Origin: Peristeroidobacter soli
Lineage (GTDB): Bacteria; Pseudomonadota; Gammaproteobacteria; Steroidobacterales; Steroidobacteraceae
Assembly (NCBI RefSeq): GCF_004138485.1
Contig: NZ_ML142848.1
Coordinates: forward strand, 1,338,640 to 1,402,639
DNA length: 64,000 nt
Direction of reading: 5' to 3'
Position 1 is the stretch's first letter. The number at the start of each line of letters is the position of its first letter. The notes under the pieces were generated by a model. That model was not told where the DNA came from. It saw nothing but the letters and a program-made list of their open reading frames with translations, and searched no databases. The position numbers and the translations under genes are program-made. Positions 8,491 to 17,696 of the stretch are shown piece after piece.

Positions 8491-9813
8491 TTAGTGACCC
8501 GTCGTCGGGGTTGCCAGGCGTTGTTCCGGCTCTGCGGATGTAACCTTGCAGCCCCACACCGCGTAGAACAGCACATATAGCTCGCACACCGCGGTCAACA
8601 GGAACGACGTCTGCAGACCGAACATGTCGGCCAGTCGTCCCTGCACGACCACCAACGCGCCGCCGGCGATTGCCATGATCAACAGGCCCGAGCCTTCTTC
8701 GGTCAGCGGACCAAGACCGCGAATGCCGAGCGTGAAGATCGTCGGGAACATGATGGAGTGGAACAAGCCCACGGAAATCAGGCTCCACATCGCGACCTTT
8801 CCGGTCGCAAACACTGTGAGCACCATGACGATGAACGCGCCGGTAGCGGCCCACGCCAGCACATTCTCAGCCGCGAACTTACGCATCAGCTGACTGCCGG
8901 CGAAGCGCCCCACCATCATTCCACCCCAGAGCAGGAACAGATAGTTCGACGCCTGCGCGTGCGTCAGGTTGCCGATCTCCGGCGATGAGACGAAGTTGAT
9001 GAACAGGTTGCTGACGCCGATCTCGGCGATCAGATAGATGAAGATCGCGGGAATGCCCAGCAGCAGATTGCGATGCTTCCACAGCGAATGGTTCTTGCGA
9101 TCCGCAGCGTCGAGGCGGCGTGTGGCGGCATCGAGGTCCGGCAGTTTGTAACGCGCGATCACGACGGCGAGCACGACCAGCACCATCGCCACGATGAAAT
9201 AAGGCAGCTGCACCGACTGCGCGTCGGCCAGGCGCTGCTCCATCGTCAGGACGGCGGCACCGCCTTCGACGTTGCCCGAGGCGCTGCGGCTCAGAATCAA
9301 ATAGCCGCCAAACAACGGCGCGAACGTCGTACCCATCGAGTTGAACGCTTGCACCAGATTCAATCGTGACGACGCACTCTGCGCCGGGCCGATGACCGCG
9401 ACGTATGGATTCGCTGCGACCTGCAGCAGCGTGATGCCGGCAGCGATGATGAACAGCGCCGTGAGCACGACGCCATAAGAAGGAATCCTCGCGGCCGGAA
9501 TCATCAGCAGCGCGCCAACCGACATGATCAGCAGCCCCACCACCATCGAGCTCTTGTAGCCGATGCGCTCGATGAGCTTGGCCGACGGAATCGACGCAAC
9601 GAAGTAAGCGATGAACCACACCGACTCGATCCAGGTGGTCTGGGTATAAGTCAGATCGAACACGGAGCGCAGGTGGGGCAACAACGTGTTGTTGATGACG
9701 GTGATGAAACCCCACATGAAGAACAGACTGGCCAGCAGCGTGAGCGCCGATTTCTGGGTGCTGGTGATACCGGCGCTGGGGCTGGCCGGAAGCGAAGACA
9801 CGGGTGACGCCAT
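8491..9813 (-). CDS. FHS-family sugar MFS permease (FucP/GluP-like)
   Basis: A 440-residue inner membrane protein with about 12 hydrophobic segments. The opening LASLFFMWGFITVINNTLLPHL and the segment LLQVAANPYVAVIGP are characteristic of fucose/glucose/galactose:H+ symporters (FHS family). A long central loop (~residues 220-255, acidic and basic, with AATRRLDAADRKNH) separates the two halves. The start at 9813 has GGAG six bases upstream, and 240 further in-frame bases upstream are not conserved-looking. It stands alone between the VOC unit and the TetR gene; no catabolic sugar gene is adjacent, so the sugar is unknown. Confidence 0.9.
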   Translation of the reverse strand: MASPVSSLPASPSAGITSTQKSALTLLASLFFMWGFITVINNTLLPHLRSVFDLTYTQTTWIESVWFIAYFVASIPSAKLIERIGYKSSMVVGLLIMSVGALLMIPAARIPSYGVVLTALFIIAAGITLLQVAANPYVAVIGPAQSASSRLNLVQAFNSMGTTFAPLFGGYLILSRSASGNVEGGAAVLTMEQRLADAQSVQLPYFIVAMVLVVLAVVIARYKLPDLDAATRRLDAADRKNHSLWKHRNLLLGIPAIFIYLIAEIGVSNLFINFVSSPEIGNLTHAQASNYLFLLWGGMMVGRFAGSQLMRKFAAENVLAWAATGAFIVMVLTVFATGKVAMWSLISVGLFHSIMFPTIFTLGIRGLGPLTEEGSGLLIMAIAGGALVVVQGRLADMFGLQTSFLLTAVCELYVLFYAVWGCKVTSAEPEQRLATPTTGH

Positions 9814-9904
9814 GAACTGCTCCGAGGGGCGGGCGAATTGTCTGAGTATAGCCCAGGTGCCGGGCTGCCCAGCAACAGGTCGCCTCGGCCCCGCGAAGCC
9901 CGAG

Positions 9905-10513
9905 TCAGAGTTGGTAGCCGCCCAAGAACACGTCGAGGGCGCGGTCGACCATGCCTTTGATCTGCGCAGGCGTGGGGCTCGGCGCCTTGCGCAAGAAATA
10001 TTGATGCCAGGGCTCGCCATGCGCGAGCAACGCCGCCAGATGTTGAGCTGCAATCTCAGGATCCGCGCGGCGCAGTTGATTGCGATCCATCGCGCCGGCG
10101 AGATAGCGCCCGATGGATTCGATGGTGCGCTTCGGTCCCGTCTCGAAAAACGACTCGCCGATATCGGAGTGCGCAGCTTCGCTGATCACCACGCGATACG
10201 CCGCCACCGCCTCGGGATCGGAAATGAACGCGAGGAATTGCTCGCCGAACCGCTGTAAAGCCGCGCGCACATCTTCATCGGCGCTTTCTTCGAGGCGCTG
10301 CACGGCCGGCGACACATACAGCTCAGCCAGCTTGTTCACGATCGCCAGGAACAGCGCCTCCTTGGACGGAAAGTAGCCGTACAAGGTCGCCTTCGAACCG
10401 CCCAAGCGGCTCGCAATCTCCGCCATCGAGGCGCGCTCATAGCCCAGCTCAAGGAAGGTTTTCCTTGCGATTTCAATGATTTCGTCGCGCTTGGCGTCGG
10501 TGCGGACTTTCAT
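9905..10513 (-). CDS. TetR/AcrR family regulator of the adjacent RND pump
   Basis: A 202-residue regulator. The HTH lies near residues 12-55 (ARKTFLELGYERASMAEIASRLGGSKATLYGYFPSKEALF), followed by an all-helical ligand domain of the AefR/TetR_C type (R..GRYLAGAMDRNQLRRADPEIAAQHLAALL). The start at 10513 (MKVRTDAKRDE) has GGGGT upstream and gives the normal length. It is divergent from the efflux operon, with a 115-bp gap holding a promoter and a palindrome. Repression of the pump, lifted by a pump substrate, is the standard arrangement and is inferred here. Confidence 0.92.
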   Translation of the reverse strand: MKVRTDAKRDEIIEIARKTFLELGYERASMAEIASRLGGSKATLYGYFPSKEALFLAIVNKLAELYVSPAVQRLEESADEDVRAALQRFGEQFLAFISDPEAVAAYRVVISEAAHSDIGESFFETGPKRTIESIGRYLAGAMDRNQLRRADPEIAAQHLAALLAHGEPWHQYFLRKAPSPTPAQIKGMVDRALDVFLGGYQL

Positions 10514-10555
10514 GTCGACCCCATCACATAACTGAACCGAGGTGTACATTTTTGC

Positions 10556-10585
10556 TTGACGGCCGGCGACTGTCAATTCTAAACT
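10556..10585 (+). promoter_or_regulatory. Sigma-70 promoter of the RND efflux operon
   Basis: TTGACG (10556-10561) and TAAACT (10580-10585) are separated by 18 bp. They sit about 45 bp upstream of the adaptor start codon, directly against the palindrome that begins at 10586. Confidence 0.6.
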
Positions 10586-10604
10586 AAACCGTACAGTACG
10601 CTTT
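10586..10604. promoter_or_regulatory. TetR-type operator palindrome
   Basis: AAACCGTACAGTACGCTTT is an inverted repeat with 9-base arms around a central A and one mismatched pair; the core CGTACAGTACG is perfect. It lies immediately after the -10 box, so a bound dimer would block initiation. This placement supports control by the divergent TetR-family protein. Confidence 0.65.
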
Positions 10605-10628
10605 TGGTCATAGTTTGGAGCCCTCGTA

Positions 10629-11813
10629 ATGACCCGCCCCTATCGCGCACCTTTGGCCGCCGCCGCGCTGAGCCTGATCGGCATGGCCGTGTTGACCGCT
10701 TGCGGCAAGCCGCCGATGGGACATGCGCCCGGCCCACAGGGAACCCCGAAGGTGAGCACGGTCGTCGTGCAGCCGCAGCCGGTGGTTCTCACGACTGAAC
10801 TGCCCGGTCGCACCAGTGCCGTGCTGGTTGCGGATGTGCGGCCTCAAGTCACGGGCATTCTGCAATCACGAAAGTTCGTCGAAGGCAGTGCTGTGAAGAA
10901 GGGCGATCTGCTCTATCAGATCGATCCCGCCACTTATCGAGCCGCCGTCGACAGCGCCGAAGCGGCGCTCGCGAAGGCGCAAGCGAATCAGCACACGACG
11001 AAATTGAAAGCCGAGCGTTATCGCGAGCTCAAAGCGATCAACGCCGTCAGCCAGCAGGACGCCGACGATGCGGACGCCGCGTTGTTACAAGCGAATGCTG
11101 AGGTTGCATCCGCTCGCGCCGCGTTGGAAACCGCTCGAATCGATCTCGCCTACACACGCGTCACCTCGCCCATCACCGGCCGTATCGGCAAATCGTCCGT
11201 GACTGCCGGCGCGCTCGTAACCGCAAATCAAAGCGCCACGCTCGCGACGGTTCAACAGCTCGATCCGATGTATGTGGACGTCACGCAGTCGAGCAACACC
11301 GTGCTTCAGCTGAAGCGCGCCATCGCGCAAGGCCAGCTCGGCGATGGCACCGCGAAGGTGAAGCTCGTATTCGATGACGGCACGACTTATCCGATCGAAG
11401 GCAAATTGCAGTTCTCGGATGTCACGGTGGATGCAAACACCGGCTCAGTGACCTTGCGCGCCGAGTTCCCGAATCCCAAGGGCGAGCTCCTGCCGAATCT
11501 GTACGTCCGCGCGATCATCGAGGAGGGCACGATGTCGCAAGCGCTGCTCGTGCCTCAGCAGGCAGTGAGCCGTGACTCGACCGGCAAGCCGCACTCTTTC
11601 GTCGTCGGCAGCGACGGCAAAATTCAGCAGCGCCAACTGCTCACTCAACGAGCCATCGGCAATCAATGGCTGGTCACCGGCGGCCTCCAGGCCGGCGACG
11701 TGCTGGTCGTATCGGGCCAGCAGAAAGTTCAGCCCGGCGCGCTGGTCGAAGCCTCGCCTTATCAGCCGCCCGCCAGCGATGGTGAGCAGCTCGCGTCGCG
11801 CGTCGCGATGTAA
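10629..11813 (+). CDS. RND efflux periplasmic adaptor (membrane fusion) lipoprotein
   Basis: A 394-residue AcrA/MexA-type adaptor. The lipoprotein signal ends LTAC|GK, so the protein is anchored in the inner membrane facing the periplasm. The barrel-sandwich and coiled-coil region follows: VRPQVTGILQSRKFVEGSAVKKGDLLYQIDP, then an alpha-hairpin with Ala/Glu repeats to ~165, then LAYTRVTSPITGRIGKS. The beta-barrel and membrane-proximal domains complete it. GGAG lies eight bases before the ATG. It is the first gene of a three-gene pump operon and should link the RND permease to the TolC-like channel. Confidence 0.96.
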   Translation: MTRPYRAPLAAAALSLIGMAVLTACGKPPMGHAPGPQGTPKVSTVVVQPQPVVLTTELPGRTSAVLVADVRPQVTGILQSRKFVEGSAVKKGDLLYQIDPATYRAAVDSAEAALAKAQANQHTTKLKAERYRELKAINAVSQQDADDADAALLQANAEVASARAALETARIDLAYTRVTSPITGRIGKSSVTAGALVTANQSATLATVQQLDPMYVDVTQSSNTVLQLKRAIAQGQLGDGTAKVKLVFDDGTTYPIEGKLQFSDVTVDANTGSVTLRAEFPNPKGELLPNLYVRAIIEEGTMSQALLVPQQAVSRDSTGKPHSFVVGSDGKIQQRQLLTQRAIGNQWLVTGGLQAGDVLVVSGQQKVQPGALVEASPYQPPASDGEQLASRVAM

Positions 11814-11837
11814 CCCAGTCAGACATCGAGAAACATC

Positions 11838-14800
11838 ATGGTCCGCTTTTTCATCGATCGTCCGGTCTTCGCCTGGGTCATTGCGATCATCGTGATGCTC
11901 GCCGGCACGCTGGCGGTCACCACGTTGCCCATCGCCCAGTATCCCGACATCGCGCCGCCGGCGATCTCCATCACGGCGAACTATCCCGGCGCGTCCGCCA
12001 AGACCGTCGAGGACACGGTAACGCAAGTCATCGAGCAGAAAATGAAAGGGCTCGATCGACTCGCTTACATGTCGTCGACCAGCGAATCGTCGGGCCAGGT
12101 GACCATCACGCTGACATTCGAGAACGGCACCGACCCGGATACGGCACAGGTGCAAGTTCAGAACAAGCTGTCACTCGCGACAGCCTCGCTGCCCGAGGAA
12201 GTGCAACGTCAAGGTCTCACTGTCGCGAAGGCGGTGATGAACTTCGTGAGCGTGCTGGCGTTCGTCTCGAAAGACGGCAGCATGAACGCGGCCGATCTGA
12301 ACGACTACGTCGCCGCCAACGTTCAAGACGCGCTGAGTCGCGTCGAAGGCGTCGGCGACACGCAGCTGTTCGGCGCGCAATATTCCATGCGCATCTGGCT
12401 CGATCCCAGCAAGCTCAACAACTATCACCTCACGGCGCTGGACGTGAGGAATGCCATCGCGGCCCAGAACACGCAGGTATCGGCCGGTCAGTTGGGCGGA
12501 CTGCCCGCCGTGTCCGGTCAGCAGCTGAATGCGACGATCACTGCGCAGACCCGCCTGCGCACGGCCGATCAATTCGAAAACATCCTGCTTCGTACCCAAA
12601 CCGACGGCTCGCAGGTGCGCCTGCGCGATGTCGCCCGCATCGAGCTCGGCAGCGAATCGTATGTCAGCGAGGGTCGTTACAACGGTCAGCCGACCGCCGG
12701 CCTCGCTCTGAAGCTTGCGACGGGCGCGAACGCGCTCGACACGATCAACGCCATCGACGCGCAGGTCGAAGAACTGCGCCCGTTCTTCCCACAGGGCCTG
12801 GAAGTCGTCAAACCGTACGACTCCACACCGTTCGTGCGCATCTCCATCCAGGAAGTGGTCAAGACACTGGTCGAAGCCATCGTGCTGGTGTTCCTGGTGA
12901 TGTATCTGTTCCTGCAGAACTTCCGCGCCACGCTGATCCCGACGATCGCGGTGCCGGTCGTGCTGCTCGGTACGTTCGGCGTGCTGGCGGCTTTCGGCTT
13001 CACTATCAATACGCTCACGATGTTGGCGATGGTGCTGGCCATCGGCTTGCTCGTGGACGACGCCATCGTCGTCGTGGAAAACGTCGAGCGCGTGATGTCG
13101 GAAGAAGGGTTGCCGCCGCGTGAGGCCACCCGTAAATCCATGAGCCAGATCACTGGCGCGCTGGTCGGCGTTGCGCTCGTGCTCGCTGCCGTGTTCGTGC
13201 CGATGGCATTCTTCAGCGGCTCGACCGGCGTCATCTATCGTCAGTTCTCGATCACCATCGTCGCGGCGATGACGTTGTCCGTGCTGGTCGCGATGATTCT
13301 CACGCCCGCGCTGTGCGCGACGCTGCTCAAGCCGGTCGATCCTTCGCACGCTCGAGCAACCAAGGGCTTCTTCGGCGCGTTCAACCGCTGGATGGACAAG
13401 GGCACCGCTCGTTACGAAGGCGGGGTGCTCGGCATCCTGAATCGCCGTCGTCGCTTCATGATTGCGTATGCGGTCATCGTCGGCATCGTCGCGATGGTGT
13501 TCACCAAGATTCCGACGGGCTTCCTGCCCGATGAAGACCAGGGCACGATCTTCGCGATCGTTCAGTTGCCACCGGGTGCCACGCAGGACCGCACGCTGGA
13601 CGTGATCAAACAGGTCGAGCACCACGTGCTCGAGGATCAGAAGGACTCAGTGGAATCCGTGCTCACAGTCGCAGGCTTCAGCTTCGCGGGTGGCGGACAG
13701 AACACCGGTATGGCGTTCATCAAATTGCGTCCTTGGGACGAGCGTACACACCCGGATCAGCAGATCGGCGCGGTGATCGCCAAAGCCTCGCAGTATTTCG
13801 CGACCATTCAAGATGCGCAGGTGTTCGCCTTCGCACCTCCGGCGGTTGCGGAGCTGGGTAACGCGAGCGGCTTCGATTTGATGCTCCAGGACCGCGCCAA
13901 CCTCGGTCATGCAGCGTTGCTTCAAGCTCGCAATCAGCTGCTCGGCGCGCTCAGCCAGGAACGTTCGCTGGTCGGTGTGCGACCGAACGGCCAGGAAGAC
14001 ACGCCCGAGCTGCGCCTCGAGATCGATACTCACAAGGCCGGTGCGATGGGCCTGTCGCTCGCCGACATCAACGACACGTTCTCCAGCGCCTGGGGCAGCG
14101 TGTACGTCAACGACTTCATCGATCGCGGTCGTGTGAAGAAGGTGTTCATGCAGGCCGACGCGCCCTATCGCATGCTGCCCGAAGACATCAATCGCTGGTA
14201 CGTGCGCAATGCCACCGGCGACATGGTGCCGTTCAGCGCATTCGCGAGCACCGAGTGGACGTCCGGCTCGCCGCGATTGGAACGCTACAACGGTGTGCCC
14301 TCGGTCGAGATTCTCGGCATGGCGCTGCCCGGCGTGGCGTCGAGCGGCGAAGCGATGGACATCGTCGAGCGTCATGCGAAGGAACTGCCTCCGGGCATCG
14401 GTTTCGAATGGACCGGCGTGTCCCTGCAGGAACGCGCGGCGGGCTCGCAGACGCTGCTGCTCTACACGCTCTCGATCGCGGTCGTATTCCTGTGTCTGGC
14501 AGCGCTCTATGAGAGCTGGGCGATTCCGCTCTCCGTCATTCTCGTCGTGCCGCTCGGTGTGCTCGGCGCGCTGATTGCCGCGATCCTGATGTGGAAGATG
14601 AACGATGTTTACTTCCAGGTCGGCCTGCTCACGACCATCGGCCTGGCATCGAAGAACGCGATTCTGATCGTCGAGTTCGCGAAGGATCTGTATGCACGCG
14701 GCACCGACTTGCTCGAAGCCGCGGTCACGGCGGCCCGCATGCGCCTGCGACCGATCCTCATGACCTCGCTCGCCTTCATCCTGGGCGCGCTGCCGCTGAT

Positions 14801-14996
14801 GCTCAGCACCGGCGCAGGTGCTGGCGCTCGAAGCGCGCTCGGCGCGGCCGTCATCGGCGGCATGGTCTCGGGCACCGTGCTCGCGATCTTCTTCGTGCCG
14901 CTGCTGTTCGTGGTCGTGATGAAAGTGTTCACGCGCCGCCCTGCCCCGCAGGGTGATGCGCCCCTGGCCCTCGCCACTCCGGCGGAGACGCACTGA
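11838..14996 (+). CDS. RND multidrug efflux permease, HAE1 family
   Basis: A 1052-residue proton-driven inner membrane trimer subunit of the AcrB/MexB type. It starts [21 protein letters not shown], the invariant first segment, and contains [19 protein letters not shown], the TM4 proton relay [16 protein letters not shown] (Asp pair), GFLPDEDQG in the second half, and [15 protein letters not shown]. The two-fold repeated 12-TM layout and full length indicate an intact pump. It begins 24 bp after the adaptor, and the outer membrane channel follows by 2 bp. Substrates are hydrophobic or amphiphilic compounds in this family; which ones cannot be inferred. Confidence 0.97.
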   Translation: MVRFFIDRPVFAWVIAIIVMLAGTLAVTTLPIAQYPDIAPPAISITANYPGASAKTVEDTVTQVIEQKMKGLDRLAYMSSTSESSGQVTITLTFENGTDPDTAQVQVQNKLSLATASLPEEVQRQGLTVAKAVMNFVSVLAFVSKDGSMNAADLNDYVAANVQDALSRVEGVGDTQLFGAQYSMRIWLDPSKLNNYHLTALDVRNAIAAQNTQVSAGQLGGLPAVSGQQLNATITAQTRLRTADQFENILLRTQTDGSQVRLRDVARIELGSESYVSEGRYNGQPTAGLALKLATGANALDTINAIDAQVEELRPFFPQGLEVVKPYDSTPFVRISIQEVVKTLVEAIVLVFLVMYLFLQNFRATLIPTIAVPVVLLGTFGVLAAFGFTINTLTMLAMVLAIGLLVDDAIVVVENVERVMSEEGLPPREATRKSMSQITGALVGVALVLAAVFVPMAFFSGSTGVIYRQFSITIVAAMTLSVLVAMILTPALCATLLKPVDPSHARATKGFFGAFNRWMDKGTARYEGGVLGILNRRRRFMIAYAVIVGIVAMVFTKIPTGFLPDEDQGTIFAIVQLPPGATQDRTLDVIKQVEHHVLEDQKDSVESVLTVAGFSFAGGGQNTGMAFIKLRPWDERTHPDQQIGAVIAKASQYFATIQDAQVFAFAPPAVAELGNASGFDLMLQDRANLGHAALLQARNQLLGALSQERSLVGVRPNGQEDTPELRLEIDTHKAGAMGLSLADINDTFSSAWGSVYVNDFIDRGRVKKVFMQADAPYRMLPEDINRWYVRNATGDMVPFSAFASTEWTSGSPRLERYNGVPSVEILGMALPGVASSGEAMDIVERHAKELPPGIGFEWTGVSLQERAAGSQTLLLYTLSIAVVFLCLAALYESWAIPLSVILVVPLGVLGALIAAILMWKMNDVYFQVGLLTTIGLASKNAILIVEFAKDLYARGTDLLEAAVTAARMRLRPILMTSLAFILGALPLMLSTGAGAGARSALGAAVIGGMVSGTVLAIFFVPLLFVVVMKVFTRRPAPQGDAPLALATPAETH

Positions 14997-14998
14997 TT

Positions 14999-16396
14999 AT
15001 GAGTTACAGCAAACTGTTGATCGGCGCCGTGGCTGCCTCGTGGCTGGCCGGTTGCACGATGGCTCCCACTTACGAACGCCCCGCCGCGCCGGTCGCGGCG
15101 GACTATCCGGATGCAGGCAGCGCGTCGAGCGCGACGATCGCCGACATTCAGTGGCGCGAGTTCTATGCCGATCCGAAGTTGCGGGAGCTGATCGATCTGT
15201 CGCTCGCCAACAACCGTGACCTGCGCGTCGCAATTCTGAACATCGATCAGGCTCGCGCGCAGTATCGGATTCAGCGCTCGCAGAGCTTTCCGCAGCTCGA
15301 TGCGGTTGGTAACGAAAGCGTGAATCGCGTTCCTGCCAGCGTGTCGCAAACTGGCAGCTCGATGACGACGCGGCAGTTCAACGCGAACATTGCGCTCAGC
15401 GCTTACGAGCTGGATCTGTTCGGTCGCGTGCGCAGCTTGAATGGCCAGGCGCTCGAGAGATTTCTTGCGACCGGCGAAGCGCGCAAGGCGACGCAGATCA
15501 GCCTGATCGCGGAAGTCGCCAATGCTTATCTCACTTGGTCGGCGGATCTGGAACAGCTCGCGCTCGCTCAACAGACGTTGCAGAGCCAGAGCGAAAGCTA
15601 TGATCTGACCAAGCGCCGCTTCGAGCTGGGCAGCGCGTCCGAGTTGACGTTGCGCCAGATTCAAACGAGCGTCGATACAGCACGCGTGAATGTCGCGACC
15701 TACACGCGACTGATCGCTCAGGATCGAAATGCGCTCGTGTTACTGCTCGGCACTGCCGTGCCGGAGCATCTGACGCCTGCTTCCTTGAGCGACACGGTTA
15801 GCACGGTCGCTGATTTGCCTGCGGGTCTTCCTTCGGCTCTGCTGACTCGCCGCCCTGACATCTTGCAGGCAGAACACGAGCTCAAAGCCGCAAACTTCAA
15901 CATCGGCGCAGCGCGCGCGGCCTTCTATCCACGCATCACACTGACTGGCTCGGCGGGTAGCAGCAGCAATGATTTGAACGGCCTGTTCGAAAGCGGCTCC
16001 GGCGCGTGGAGCTTCGTGCCTCAGATCAGCATCCCGCTGTTCGCCGGCGGCGCCAATCGCGCCAACCTCGACGCGGCTCATGTCGGCCGCCAGATCGAAG
16101 TCGCGCAGTACGAGCAGGCAATTCAGACGGCCTTCCGCGAAGTCGCCGACGCCCTCGCCGAACGCAACACCCTCGGCGACCAGCTCTCCGCGCGCCAGTC
16201 GCTCGTCGAAGCCACCGCCACCAGCTTCCGACTCTCGCAAGCCCGCTTCGAACGCGGCGTCGACAGCTACCTGGACGTCCTCGACTCGCAACGCTCCCTC
16301 TACACCGCCCAACAAGGCCTGATCGACGCCCGCCTGCAGAAGCTCACCAATACTGTCACCCTGTACAAGGCGTTAGGCGGCGGCTGGTCGGAGTAG
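14999..16396 (+). CDS. TolC/OprM (NodT-family) outer membrane efflux lipoprotein
   Basis: A 465-residue channel protein. The lipoprotein signal ends WLAGC|TM and is followed by MAPTYERP, typical of NodT/OprM. Two homologous halves each carry long alpha-hairpins (e.g. [26 protein letters not shown] and [31 protein letters not shown]). A late [16 protein letters not shown] stretch is a family hallmark. It starts 2 bp after the permease stop and is the third gene of the operon. Its role is the trimeric exit duct of the pump. Confidence 0.96.
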   Translation: MSYSKLLIGAVAASWLAGCTMAPTYERPAAPVAADYPDAGSASSATIADIQWREFYADPKLRELIDLSLANNRDLRVAILNIDQARAQYRIQRSQSFPQLDAVGNESVNRVPASVSQTGSSMTTRQFNANIALSAYELDLFGRVRSLNGQALERFLATGEARKATQISLIAEVANAYLTWSADLEQLALAQQTLQSQSESYDLTKRRFELGSASELTLRQIQTSVDTARVNVATYTRLIAQDRNALVLLLGTAVPEHLTPASLSDTVSTVADLPAGLPSALLTRRPDILQAEHELKAANFNIGAARAAFYPRITLTGSAGSSSNDLNGLFESGSGAWSFVPQISIPLFAGGANRANLDAAHVGRQIEVAQYEQAIQTAFREVADALAERNTLGDQLSARQSLVEATATSFRLSQARFERGVDSYLDVLDSQRSLYTAQQGLIDARLQKLTNTVTLYKALGGGWSE

Positions 16397-16407
16397 AGGT
16401 TCCCGCC

Positions 16408-16436
16408 GGGGCGGTTCTGGCTTACAATGCCGCCCC
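16408..16436 (+). terminator. Terminator-like hairpin after the efflux operon
   Basis: GGGGCGG pairs with CCGCCCC (7 bp) just 11 bp after the channel stop and is followed by the moderately T-rich TTCGCTTTCC. The loop contains TACAAT, which could alternatively serve as a -10 box for the tRNA gene downstream. Confidence 0.5.
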
Positions 16437-16494
16437 TTCGCTTTCCGCGCACCGCTTCTCGGGTATAGCAACCTGCTGTATCCCAAAGGGAAAT

Positions 16495-16570
16495 GCCGAC
16501 TTAGCTCAGTTGGTAGAGCTACTGATTTGTAATCAGTGGGTCGGGGGTTCGAGTCCCTCAGTCGGCACCA
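16495..16570 (+). tRNA. tRNA-Thr (anticodon TGT)
   Basis: A complete 76-base cloverleaf. The acceptor stem pairs GCCGACT with AGTCGGC, the D-arm is GCTCAGTTGGTAGAGC, the anticodon stem ACTGA/TCAGT encloses loop TTTGTAA with TGT at positions 34-36, and the T-arm contains GGTTCGAGTCC. The CCA end is encoded. It reads ACA and related Thr codons. No direct repeat of its 3' end was seen nearby, so there is no sign of an integrated element at this site. Confidence 0.97.
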
Positions 16571-16687
16571 CTTCCGCACGCATCGCTTAGCTGAGGGCAG
16601 CAACGCGTTCACTCGTTACAGGCAAGACTTCCAGTCTGTGCACCAGAGCAAGTATGTTGACGCGGACCTTCACCCCCCGTTGATCGG

Positions 16688-16717
16688 GATGGCGATCGTC
16701 ACAACGTGACCGCCATC
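16688..16717 (-). terminator. Imperfect hairpin downstream of the antitoxin gene
   Basis: GATGGC/GCCATC and GTCAC/GTGAC pair around an AAC loop with a few unpaired bases. It lies 15 bp past the stop of the leftward antitoxin gene. The absence of a U run makes it a weak terminator candidate. Confidence 0.35.
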
Positions 16718-16731
16718 ATCCATGCTCCCGC

Positions 16732-17055
16732 CTAGGCTGCCACTGTCAGCCGGACTCCGAGTGAATCCAACACCTTCCGGACTGTTTCGTATCTCACCTT
16801 GGCACCGGGCGCCAGCGCCTTATACAGACTCTCTCGCCCCAACCCGGATGCCTTCGCGACTTGAGAAACGCCGCGGGCCTTTGCCACGTTGGCCATGGCG
16901 CGAAGAAACGTATCAGGGTTCGGATCTTCCAGTGCTGCCGCGAGATACTCGGCGATGACTTCCTCATTATCGAGAAATTCGGCGGCATCGAATGGCGCGA
17001 GCTCCGCAGCGCGCGACCTGGTCTTCGTGGAATGCTTCGCCTTCTTCATACTCAT
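16732..17055 (-). CDS. HTH antitoxin of the HI1420/HigA-like addiction module family
   Basis: A 107-residue protein with FLDNEEVIAEYLAAALEDPNPDTFLRAMANVAKARG, the signature start of the 'addiction module antidote protein' family (COG3636). An XRE-type HTH follows (VSQVAKASGLGRESLYKALAPG) and the tail is KVLDSLGVRLTV. It should bind and neutralise the toxin and repress the shared promoter. The basic N-terminus (MSMKKAKHSTKTRSR) is longer than usual. Its ATG overlaps the toxin stop (ATGA), so toxin and antitoxin are translated in toxin-first order, as in higBA-like modules. Confidence 0.9.
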   Translation of the reverse strand: MSMKKAKHSTKTRSRAAELAPFDAAEFLDNEEVIAEYLAAALEDPNPDTFLRAMANVAKARGVSQVAKASGLGRESLYKALAPGAKVRYETVRKVLDSLGVRLTVAA

Positions 17056-17357
17056 TCCTCCAATTCGCGCGCAAGCTGAATCGCACGCTTGATGTCACGC
17101 CTTTGCATGGACTTGTCTCCGCCCAACAGCAGCACATACACGACTCTTCCCTGTCGCGTGAAATACACCCGGTAACCCGGCCCGGTGTGAATGCGCATTT
17201 CACTGACGCCCTCACCTACTGGCTCACAATCACCGAAGTTTCCTAACTCCGCCGCATCCAGCCGCGCAACGATGCGCGCCTTGCCTCTGGGATCGCGCAA
17301 CTGCCGCATCCATTTGGCAAACTCCGCCGTCCGGACCAGGGTGTTGACTACCTCCAT
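17052..17357 (-). CDS. RelE/ParE-superfamily toxin, HI1419/HigB-like
   Basis: A 101-residue protein matching the COG3657 'putative addiction module killer' family: RTAEFAKWMRQLRDPRGKARIVARL, then GNFGDCEPVGEGVSEMRIHTGPGYRVYF, then VVYVLLLGGDKSMQRRDIKRA. RelE-fold toxins of this type usually cleave mRNA at the ribosome or inhibit translation. The ATG at 17357 is chosen because it gives the exact family length and abuts the promoter palindrome; the frame stays open 336 bases further upstream but that part has no family character. It is co-translated with the antitoxin. Confidence 0.88.
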   Translation of the reverse strand: MEVVNTLVRTAEFAKWMRQLRDPRGKARIVARLDAAELGNFGDCEPVGEGVSEMRIHTGPGYRVYFTRQGRVVYVLLLGGDKSMQRRDIKRAIQLARELEE

Positions 17358-17375
17358 TGTATCCGCCCGGATACA
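17358..17375. promoter_or_regulatory. Perfect 18-bp operator palindrome of the toxin-antitoxin module
   Basis: TGTATCCGCCCGGATACA has 8-base perfect arms (TGTATCCG/CGGATACA) around two bases and ends exactly at the toxin start codon. On the leftward strand, TGGTATTCC just upstream could be an extended -10, putting transcription start inside the palindrome. Binding by the antitoxin alone or with toxin would then autoregulate the module. There is no clear ribosome binding site, so leaderless or weak translation of the toxin is possible. Confidence 0.6.
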
Positions 17376-17696
17376 GGAATACCAGACTGAAAGAACATGT
17401 CCGCCTCTCATGATCATTTGGTCCTCGAACCCCATGATCGTGGCATCTCCACACCGACCCGCAGACAGCTGAAAAGGGGCTTGAACCGCTGGGTAAGCCA
17501 CTTTCTTTTTTCTGAAATTGTGATTCGAAATGCCTCTCGAGAACGCCACCTCCGCGCGATTGCCCCAGACGATCACCCGCGCACCAGGCACACGCGGGCA
17601 GCCCACGGCAATCACGCCGAGGCTTCTGGTCCGCTTGCATCCCCCGCCGATATCATTGCGCCCATGCCACTCCCGGCAGGACGCTAGAAGCAACTC
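17376..17696. other. Gap without a supported gene
   Basis: Between the toxin palindrome and the metallo-hydrolase start I see only open frames of odd composition (Arg/His/Pro rich, no ribosome binding sites). It must hold the promoters of both flanking genes, but no convincing -35/-10 pair was found for the rightward gene. Confidence 0.5.

Noticed and set aside
12171-13625. 484-codon leftward open frame inside the RND permease gene
   Set aside because: His/Arg/Asp-rich antisense frame of a fully conserved permease.
16495-17357. Integrated mobile element at tRNA-Thr carrying the toxin-antitoxin genes
   Set aside because: No integrase, no direct repeat of the tRNA 3' end, and no change in base composition was evident.
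17358-17693. In-frame N-terminal extension doubling the toxin length
   Set aside because: The toxin family is about 100 residues and the extension covers the promoter palindrome; no family-like sequence is seen in it.
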